Source: Mycolicibacterium komanii (GTDB lineage: Bacteria; Actinomycetota; Actinomycetes; Mycobacteriales; Mycobacteriaceae). Taken from it: 37,947 nt of DNA. The translations under genes and the position numbers were made by a program. This document shows positions 32,347-37,947 of the stretch, piece by piece; position 1 is the first letter of the stretch, and every line of letters begins with the position of its first letter. The notes below the pieces were generated by a model that saw only the letters and a program-made list of their open reading frames with translations, ran no database searches and was not told the origin of the DNA. The stretch covers positions 1 to 37,947 of the forward strand of contig NZ_CVTA01000026.1 in the NCBI RefSeq assembly GCF_001050035.1, given 5' to 3'.

Positions 32347-34880
32347 CACGATTGCGGCGCCAGCATCGCCCGCAGCATCGACAACATCTCGGACCGGGAT
32401 TCCGCGCCGAGACGACGGCGGATCCGGGCGACATGGTGCTCGACCGTCTTCGCCGAAATGAACAGCTGGGCTCCGATGTCGCGGTACGGCATGCCGAGCA
32501 GGAGCAGTTCGGCGACCTCGCGCTCGCGGTCGGACAGTCGCGACGACACAGCGCGTACCGCGCCGGCCCGCACGGCCTCGGGCGCCGCGGGCTGCTCGGC
32601 GCCGGGAGCCTCGTCGATTGCGACGGCCTGCTTCAGGTCGCGCGCGAGCTGCAGCATCGCACCCGACACCCGGCCGTCGGGAGCCTGCAGTGCGGCCTGA
32701 CCGGCGAGGCGGGTGGCATCCCAGGTCAGGCCGACCTGCGCGAGTAGCCGCGCGGCGGTGGTGACCTCGTCGGTGTCGACGTGATTCGCCAACACCCGCA
32801 ACCACGTGCGACCGGCGGTGGCCAGCGTCCTGGCGAAGGGGCTGCGACCGGCCGCCGCCGTCAGCGCCTGGCCGTGCGGTGCGACCGCGTCGGGCGCGTT
32901 GGCGAGGATGCCGGCGTGCACACCTGCCCAGTGCAGCGGTGCCGACCACAACACCGGGTCGCCGAGTGAGCCGAGCAGAGCGAAGGCCTCGTCGATGGTG
33001 TGCTGCAGCCGCTCGACCTGGTGCATCCGAGCGGCCGCCACCCACAGCTCGCCGAGCGGCAGCAGAGAGAAGAGGTCCATCGAGTACTCGGCCAGCACCT
33101 CCACCGCCGAGTACCAGTGCTTCTGCATGGCGCCGGTGTCGCCGCTGCGCCGGGCGATCGCGGTCTGCAGTGCGGCCGCCCACAATGCGTCGCGGCGATG
33201 CAGCGGGGCGGTGTCGGCGTCGGTGGCGGCGATCGCGACGTCCGACGTCGCCGCGGACAGCTGCCCGTCCTGCATGCGCACCCAACCCAGCAGCAGCCGA
33301 TGCCTGCGGGCGACGAAAAGCGCGGCCTCCGAACCGTCGTCGAGGCCGGTGCGTACGGCGCGGCCGATGACGCTGCGGGCACGCACCGGATCGCCGCCGT
33401 GCAGTGCGGCCAGGGTCACCAGCGCAGCGGGCGTGTCAGGAGCGACGCCGGTGGTGGCCTGGTCGTTGGTGATCGCCTGGCCGAGTCGGGCGACGGCGGC
33501 GGGGTAGGGGGCGTCCAGCGACATCAGCAGCCCGTCGGCGAGGCTGCGCGCGGCGCGGGCCGTGGAGGTCGGCGGCCCACTGCTTTCGACGGACAACGCC
33601 GCCTGCGCGGCGGACAGGTCACCGGCGGCGATCGACACCACAGCGCCCGCAGCGCTGATGAACGCGTCCGGGTACGGCCCCAGCCAGCGGTACAGGTCCG
33701 CGGCCTGGGCGGCGCTGCCGTCGTGGACCGCGATGCTGGCGGCGATCCGGACCGCGGCGGCCTTTTCGGCGGCATCGTCGGAGCCGAGCAGCCGATCGGT
33801 GAGCCGGCCCGCGGTGCCGCAGTCGCCGGTCAGCGCCAGCGCGTCGGCCAGTTGTGAGCTCAGCGTGGTCGCCCCGGCTTCGACGGCCGCTCGGTAAAGC
33901 CTTGCCGCCCTTGCGGGTTGGTTGTGGCTGCGTGCCGCCATGTCGGCCAGCGCGGTGGCCAGGCGGTCGTCGCGCAACCCGTGCTCGGCCATCTGCAGCG
34001 CCAGGTCCGCCGAAAGCGTCGACGATTCGAGTTGTGACACCAGAAGTGAGACCTCGGTGTCGTGATGCCGTGCGGCGCCGAGGATTTGGGCGATGCATCG
34101 GTGCAGTGTGCGCAGAAAGGCCCGGCTGTGAGACGGCTCGATGAGGCCGGTGGCGCGGGCGCGATCGACCAACGCGTGCGCCGGCTCGGCGCCGATCCGC
34201 AACGCCGCCGCGACGTCATCCGGCCCGAGCTCTCTGCTCAGCGACGTCATCAAAAGCGTGTCCAGCAGCGCGTCGTCGAGGCGGCGGAGCCGTTCGATCA
34301 TCGCGTACTTGACCGCGTGCAGGATGGCCGTTGCGGGTGCCTCCCCCTCCGGTGCCGCGGCGGCGGCGATCGCCGGTTGAAGCAGGAACGGCAGCCCGGC
34401 CGTCGCGACGACCAGTGACCGCACCATATCGGATGGTGGTGTGCCGCCCAGCTTTTCGGCGACAAGGGCCGCAACGTCGGCGGGCCCCAGCGAACCCAGG
34501 CCGAGGACCGGGTTCTCGCGTTCGATCGCTGTGGACAGAGCGCGCATGGCCGGCCGGTGTGCGACCGGCTCACTGCCGACGATCACCGTCGAATCCGGGT
34601 CGGACACCCGATCCGTGAGCTGGTCGAGGTCGTGGTCGTCGAGCAGCTGCACATCGTCGATGACCACCGCGGCATGCTCGCCGGTGCGCGGGGTGCGGGT
34701 GAGCACGGGTACGCCCGCGGCGCGCAGCGCGGTCCGGATGGCGGCCAGCACCGAGGTCTTGCCCGTACCGATGCCGCCCGACACGAGCAGCTTGAGCGGC
34801 TCGGTCGGTGCGGCCGTGAGCCTCGCGACCGCTTCGCGTGCGGGCGGCGGGATTTCGGTCCGCGGGTCCGACGCGGTCAT
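32346..34880 (-). CDS. iniR: IniR, LuxR-type regulator with N-terminal ATPase domain
   Basis: The product has 844 residues (Rv0339c has 832). The N-terminus is a STAND/AAA-like NTPase: Walker A GGIGTGKTS (35-43), Walker B AVVIDDVQLL (71-80). The middle 500 residues are Ala/Leu-rich helical repeats of the TPR type, as in MalT-like regulators. The C-terminal LuxR helix-turn-helix is LSDREREVAELLLLGMPYRDIGAQLFISAKTVEHHVARIRRRLG (motif residues E, LLLG, TVEHH). The M. marinum ortholog was named IniR, an activator of iniBAC responding to trehalose. It starts 4 bases after the stop of Hsp70-like protein A, so the two should be one operon and may interact. Confidence 0.92.
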   Translation of the reverse strand: MTASDPRTEIPPPAREAVARLTAAPTEPLKLLVSGGIGTGKTSVLAAIRTALRAAGVPVLTRTPRTGEHAAVVIDDVQLLDDHDLDQLTDRVSDPDSTVIVGSEPVAHRPAMRALSTAIERENPVLGLGSLGPADVAALVAEKLGGTPPSDMVRSLVVATAGLPFLLQPAIAAAAAPEGEAPATAILHAVKYAMIERLRRLDDALLDTLLMTSLSRELGPDDVAAALRIGAEPAHALVDRARATGLIEPSHSRAFLRTLHRCIAQILGAARHHDTEVSLLVSQLESSTLSADLALQMAEHGLRDDRLATALADMAARSHNQPARAARLYRAAVEAGATTLSSQLADALALTGDCGTAGRLTDRLLGSDDAAEKAAAVRIAASIAVHDGSAAQAADLYRWLGPYPDAFISAAGAVVSIAAGDLSAAQAALSVESSGPPTSTARAARSLADGLLMSLDAPYPAAVARLGQAITNDQATTGVAPDTPAALVTLAALHGGDPVRARSVIGRAVRTGLDDGSEAALFVARRHRLLLGWVRMQDGQLSAATSDVAIAATDADTAPLHRRDALWAAALQTAIARRSGDTGAMQKHWYSAVEVLAEYSMDLFSLLPLGELWVAAARMHQVERLQHTIDEAFALLGSLGDPVLWSAPLHWAGVHAGILANAPDAVAPHGQALTAAAGRSPFARTLATAGRTWLRVLANHVDTDEVTTAARLLAQVGLTWDATRLAGQAALQAPDGRVSGAMLQLARDLKQAVAIDEAPGAEQPAAPEAVRAGAVRAVSSRLSDREREVAELLLLGMPYRDIGAQLFISAKTVEHHVARIRRRLGAESRSEMLSMLRAMLAPQS

Positions 34881-34884
34881 GGCT

Positions 34885-36666
34885 CTACGGCTCGTCCTCG
34901 GCGGGGATGTCCGGCAGCGGTTCCACCGACGTGGGCGGCGGCTCGGTGGTCGTCGGCGGCTGCGTGGTCGTCGGCTGCGTGGTCGTCGGACGTGTCGTCG
35001 TAGTGGTCGGCGGTGTGGTGGTCGTGGTCGTCGTGGTGGTCGTCGTTGTCGTCGTAGTCGTTGTGCTCGGCGTCGTCGTGGTGGTCGTCGTTTCGGGAGG
35101 TGGCGGCGGCGGGATCACGCTCGTGGTGGCACGGCCGTCGTCTCCGGTGACCGTGACCGTCTGGGGCGCAACCGAAGTCGTCTGCTCCGGGGAGGGTCCG
35201 GTCTCGACCGTCGTCGCAGTCTCGGTGACTGGAGAGCTGTCACCGCTCGTGCTCGTCAGCGTGACCGCGAGCCCACCGGCGGCCAGCAGTGCCGCGGCGG
35301 CCGCCGCGCCGAACAGCACCACGGGCCGGCGGTACCACGCCAGCGGCACGGGCTCCGGCTCGTATTGCTCTTCCTCATGGGCGAATTCCATCGCCGGTCG
35401 CGCGCCGGTTCCGCCCGCTTCGAAGGTGTAGTCCTCGCCCGCGTACGGGACCGGTTCGTCGGCGGGGGAGTCGTCCTGCGACCACGCCAGCGCGCGGAAC
35501 GTCGCCGAGGCGGCCCCGTCGGCGGCCGACTCCGAGGCCGCGACGCCGGCGGCACCTGCGGCCCATGCGGCGGCGGCCATGCTCGTCGGCGCCATCCCGG
35601 TCGGGGCATCCGCTGCGGGAGCCATCCCGGTCGCCGCGTCGGCGGCGTCGGCGATCAGCGCCGCGCCCGCGGCGACGTTCAGCTGCGACTGCGGCGTGGT
35701 GATGACCGGCGCGCGCAGACGGGTCGACAGCTGCTGAGTGACCAGCGGAATGTTCGCACCGCCGCCGACGGTCGCGACGGCCGCGACGTTCGACATCGGA
35801 ATATTGTTGCGCTGCAACGCTTCCTGGACGGCGTTGAGCACCCCGTCGAGGGGTTCGCTGATCAGCTGCTCGAGTTCGGTGCGGGTCACCCGCACGTCGG
35901 AGGTGAACCCGGGCAGATCGGCGTGGACGACCGCTGCGGTGTCGGCGGAGAGCTGTTCCTTGGCCACGCGAGCCTCGTTGCGCAACCGGGCCAGCGAGCT
36001 GACGGCGGCGGTGCCCGCCGGATCGGCGTCGTTGGCCGCCGCGATGCCCGCGACGACGTGGTTGAGCAGGAGCTGGTCGATTTGGTCACCGGAGAAATCC
36101 GGGTAGCGGACCGTCTCCCCGACCGGAGCGAAGCCGGCACCGGCATCGGCGAGGCTGATGCTGGTGCCGCTACCGCCGAAATCGCACAGCACGACGACGC
36201 CGCTCGAGGGCAGGCCGGGCGCGGCCTGCAGTGCGGCGAGCGCCGCCGCCGAATCAGGCACCAGCGTGGGCGCCACCCCGCCGGGAGCCAGGCCGGGCGC
36301 GGCCCGCAGAGCGCCCCGCAGCGCACCCGTCGTCGCAGCGCCCCAGTGCGCGGGCACCGCGATCACGACCGGAGACCCGCCGCCGACCGTGCGGGCCATG
36401 GCGTCGAGGGCCTCGACCAGCACCCGCTCACCGCGATGCGGTGAACCGTCGGCCGCGACCAACGGCACCGGGTCGCCGACGCGTTCGACGAAGCCGCTCA
36501 GCACCATCCCCGGTTGGTTCAGGTTCGGGTTCTCGGCGGGAACGCCGACCTCCGGCGGGCGATCGTCGAAGACCGTGAGAATGGATCGCCGCATGACCGG
36601 GGGACGGCCGACCCGGGCCGCCACCAGGTTGGTCGAACCGATCGACAACCCGAGTGAGTCGCTCAT
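34885..36666 (-). CDS. Hsp70-like ATPase-fold membrane protein A, poly-Thr tail
   Basis: The ATG at 36666 gives 593 residues; a GTG two codons earlier lies within the Shine-Dalgarno GGTGGAG. The Hsp70-type domain has LGLSIGSTNL (phosphate loop 1), IAVPAHWG, VVVLCDFGGSGTSISL (loop 2), RNEARVAKEQLS and VATVGGGANIP. An Ala/Met-rich linker and FRALAWSQDD follow, then one membrane helix (VVLFGAAAAAALLAAGGLAVTL, about 445-470). The external tail is dominated by Thr, with one uninterrupted run of about 17, and Pro, ending in an acidic motif (DIPAEDEP). The DnaK peptide-binding domain is absent. It is the first gene of an operon with iniR and is divergent from the Rv0340-like gene. Confidence 0.9.
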   Translation of the reverse strand: MSDSLGLSIGSTNLVAARVGRPPVMRRSILTVFDDRPPEVGVPAENPNLNQPGMVLSGFVERVGDPVPLVAADGSPHRGERVLVEALDAMARTVGGGSPVVIAVPAHWGAATTGALRGALRAAPGLAPGGVAPTLVPDSAAALAALQAAPGLPSSGVVVLCDFGGSGTSISLADAGAGFAPVGETVRYPDFSGDQIDQLLLNHVVAGIAAANDADPAGTAAVSSLARLRNEARVAKEQLSADTAAVVHADLPGFTSDVRVTRTELEQLISEPLDGVLNAVQEALQRNNIPMSNVAAVATVGGGANIPLVTQQLSTRLRAPVITTPQSQLNVAAGAALIADAADAATGMAPAADAPTGMAPTSMAAAAWAAGAAGVAASESAADGAASATFRALAWSQDDSPADEPVPYAGEDYTFEAGGTGARPAMEFAHEEEQYEPEPVPLAWYRRPVVLFGAAAAAALLAAGGLAVTLTSTSGDSSPVTETATTVETGPSPEQTTSVAPQTVTVTGDDGRATTSVIPPPPPPETTTTTTTPSTTTTTTTTTTTTTTTTTPPTTTTTRPTTTQPTTTQPPTTTEPPPTSVEPLPDIPAEDEP

Positions 36667-36739
36667 CTCCACCTCTGTTTTTGGGTCAATTCGGACCCGG
36701 CCATCACGATAGCGGCTGGACCTCTCCGAATCCGGGACC

Positions 36740-36782
36740 TGCCCCTATTGGGAGGAAATCCCCTAACGGTTCGTCCCCTAAC
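36740..36782 (+). promoter_or_regulatory. ATCCCCTAAC repeat cluster between Hsp70-like A and the Rv0340-like gene
   Basis: On the plus strand ATCCCCTAAC is at 36758-36767 and GTCCCCTAAC at 36773-36782, with a weaker TGCCCCTATT at 36740-36749. Order and spacing mirror the cluster before Hsp70-like B (18 then 14-15 bases start to start). The last copy ends 54 bases before TAGCAT (36836), a possible -10 for the Rv0340-like gene. It could also serve the divergent iniR operon, whose possible -10 is TATCGT at 36711-36706. Confidence 0.7.
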
Positions 36783-36855
36783 GACCCGGCCGAGCGGGTG
36801 GGTTTCACACCGATCACGAGGGCCGCCGCCGTCGATAGCATCGTGACAAGCCGCT

Positions 36856-36878
36856 TGGCTAGGTCATGTCTCTAGCCA
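36856..36878 (+). promoter_or_regulatory. Hairpin in the probable leader of the Rv0340-like gene
   Basis: TGGCTAG-N9-CTAGCCA is a perfect 7-base inverted repeat between the putative start of transcription and the ribosome-binding site (GGGAGGGAGGG). It may be an operator or an RNA stem; no T-run follows. Confidence 0.4.
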
Positions 36879-36910
36879 CTTATATCTGTTTGAGGGAGGG
36901 AGGGTGTTTC

Positions 36911-37432
36911 ATGGCCAACGAGCTACTCGACTTCGTCATGTCGGTGGTGCGTGATCCCGACGCCGCCGCGCGTTTCGCCGCCGATCCGGATCAAGCCATT
37001 GTCGACGCCAATCTGACGAACGTGACCAGTGCCGATGTCCACGCCCTGATCCCTGTGGTCTCGGAGTCGATGTCGGCGCTGCCGACGACCGTTCCGACGA
37101 CCGGGCTGGACGGCGGCATCGCCGAGGCCGCGAGCAACGTATGGAGCAGCGGTGCGGCCACCGCGGCGTTCGACGCCTTCGGAGACCATGTGCCGGCCAA
37201 CGTGGTCGACGACGTCTCCACCGCGCTGATCTCCGACCCGGGGGTCTCCGACCTCGCCGATCCGGACGTCCCCGGCGTCGCCGGGGTCGACGACCCCTCG
37301 CTGCAGCAGCTGGACCACCCGGTGATCGACGACGTGGTCGAACAAGCGCCGACGATCGACGACTTCAGCGATGCGGTGGCCGACGTGCAGCAGCTCGATA
37401 TCGACGCGGGCGGGTTCGACATCTTCGACTGA
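36911..37432 (+). CDS. Rv0340-like acidic protein with IniB N-terminal domain
   Basis: The product has 173 residues (Rv0340 has 179). The ATG at 36911 follows a purine-rich GGGAGGGAGGG; an in-frame start at 36866 has no such site and would add an unconserved N-terminus. Residues 1-50 share the IniB N-terminal pattern: LLDFVMSVVRDPDAAARFAADPD and NVTSADVHAL match LIDWFLNLFRDP, FVADPD and NVSAAQVQAV of the iniB product. The rest is Asp/Val/Ala-rich and very acidic (VDDPSLQQLDHPVIDDVVEQ), with no signal peptide. Its role is unknown. It lies directly upstream of iniB with its own terminator and shares candidate operators with it, so induction by wall stress is likely. Confidence 0.88.
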   Translation: MANELLDFVMSVVRDPDAAARFAADPDQAIVDANLTNVTSADVHALIPVVSESMSALPTTVPTTGLDGGIAEAASNVWSSGAATAAFDAFGDHVPANVVDDVSTALISDPGVSDLADPDVPGVAGVDDPSLQQLDHPVIDDVVEQAPTIDDFSDAVADVQQLDIDAGGFDIFD

Positions 37433-37444
37433 GCGCCGAACCAG

Positions 37445-37475
37445 AATGCGCGGTCCCCTGAGGGGGCCGCGCATT
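37445..37475 (+). terminator. Probable terminator after the Rv0340-like gene
   Basis: AATGCGCGG and CCCC pair with GGGG and CCGCGCATT around a TGAG loop, with one bulged T. The stem is 13 bp. A weak T-containing stretch (CGTCGTTTCT) follows rather than a true T-run. Confidence 0.7.
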
Positions 37476-37523
37476 CGTCGTTTCTGCGGATAAATCACCA
37501 GTACAACGCGTCATCGCCGGCCG

Positions 37524-37564
37524 ATCCCCGAGCCATCCCCTAATCCCCTAACGCGGCCCCTACA
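37524..37564 (+). promoter_or_regulatory. ATCCCCTAAC repeat cluster upstream of iniB
   Basis: ATCCCCGAGC (37524), ATCCCCTAAT (37535), ATCCCCTAAC (37543) and a GGCCCCTACA variant (37555) lie in a row 136-176 bases before the iniB ATG. A possible -10 (TAACGT) is at 37631-37636. The copies are closer together than in the other two clusters, but the core CCCCTAA is the same. Confidence 0.65.
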
Positions 37565-37699
37565 CCGATCCCGGGATGGCGCTGGGCAGGGAGGGGTTGC
37601 GACCCCGTTTCTGGGGGCTCGCGGCGGCCATAACGTGGTCCTCAGTTCGCCGGACGGACCGGCGACCAGACCACAACGAAAACCCCGAAAGGATCCGAC

Positions 37700-37947
37700 A
37701 TGAACCTCATCGACTGGTTTCTGAACCTGTTCCGCGACCCTGTCTCCGCCGCTGCGTTCGTGGCGGACCCCGACCGCGAACTGCACCAGGCCGGCTTCGG
37801 CAACGTCTCCGCCGCCCAGGTACAGGCCGTGGCGGCCACCGTGGCGCCCGCCGCGGTGGTGCACGGCGGCGGAAACCCGGTGGTGGGTTTGCAGCAGGCG
37901 GTGGCTCAGACGCATGGGATTGCGTTCACCCCGCAGCGTCAGACCGA
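37700..37947 (+). CDS. iniB: IniB N-terminus (gene cut by window end)
   Basis: Eighty-two codons are present, starting at ATG after GAAAGGA. The N-terminal domain NLIDWFLNLFRDPVSAAAFVADPDRELHQ is the same type as in the Rv0340-like protein, followed by NVSAAQVQAVAATVAPAAVV and the start of a Gly/Val-rich region. In M. tuberculosis iniB is the first gene of iniBAC, induced by isoniazid, ethambutol and other wall inhibitors; iniA and iniC encode dynamin-like proteins. The rest of the operon lies beyond the window. Confidence 0.9.
   Translation, partial: MNLIDWFLNLFRDPVSAAAFVADPDRELHQAGFGNVSAAQVQAVAATVAPAAVVHGGGNPVVGLQQAVAQTHGIAFTPQRQT

Noticed and set aside
34441..36444. 667-codon plus-strand frame opposite iniR and Hsp70-like protein A
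   Set aside because: It spans two conserved genes in antisense and is almost wholly Arg/Gly-rich low complexity.
36866..36910. Upstream in-frame start for the Rv0340-like gene
   Set aside because: It lies inside the hairpin, has no ribosome-binding site and adds 15 residues not matching the IniB-type N-terminus; the ATG at 36911 has a strong purine-rich site.

Overview
The window is high-GC actinobacterial DNA with many GTG starts, apparently leaderless genes and mycobacterial protein families throughout. From about 18.4 kb to the right end, most of the recognisable genes also occur in the Mycobacterium tuberculosis dcd-udgA-aspC-etfD-iniR-iniB neighbourhood (Rv0321, Rv0322, Rv0337c-Rv0341). 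Genes such as the amt variant, a CYP140-type P450 and the GlxA/HD/cupin module interrupt that order. A Mycobacterium, probably a rapid grower (Mycolicibacterium type), fits best. These ortholog calls rest on protein and motif recognition, not on a database search.

Layout. 1-4.3 kb: a Pro/Thr tail of a gene cut by the window edge, an exported cupin, a DUF7159-type membrane protein, an SDR enzyme divergent from an exported protein, and a small exported protein. 4.4-6.8 kb: an HD-hydrolase/cupin operon divergent from a GlxA-type regulator. 6.8-12.4 kb: two exported proteins, an APC permease broken by an internal deletion, an EmbR-like SARP/FHA regulator, and a Ser/Thr kinase with a six-blade NHL sensor directly upstream of it. 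12.5-18.4 kb: a Trp-rich exported peptide, an APH-fold kinase, an orphan coiled-coil membrane protein, an ArsR/CadI pair, a lipase-family hydrolase and an orphan ABC-type lipoprotein. 18.4-26.0 kb: tRNA-Gly, dcd, an ammonium transporter, a second DUF7159-type protein, udgA, a CYP140-type P450 and a mycothiol-enzyme-family protein. 26.0-30.5 kb: the alanine/aspartate aminotransferase and etfD, the membrane Fe-S oxidoreductase of beta-oxidation, with twin palindromic operators at its promoter. 30.5-37.9 kb: the ini region, with two Hsp70-like membrane proteins flanking the LuxR-type regulator IniR, then an Rv0340-like protein and the start of iniB.

The main new observation is a repeated decamer, ATCCCCTAAC. 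It clusters at three places: upstream of Hsp70-like protein B, in the divergent region between Hsp70-like protein A and the Rv0340-like gene, and upstream of iniB. This is a strong candidate for the IniR binding site and would put the two Hsp70-like envelope proteins in the ini cell-wall-stress regulon. A second candidate circuit is the NHL-kinase/EmbR-like pair: two neighbouring promoters share a TTGAG-N6-TTGAG direct repeat with the 11-bp period typical of SARP or OmpR-type binding.

A further theme is a set of actin/Hsp70-fold-like proteins, each with one membrane segment and a long Pro/Thr/Ala tail. Two are typical (A and B), two are degenerate DUF7159 members, and the cut gene at base 1 may be a fifth.
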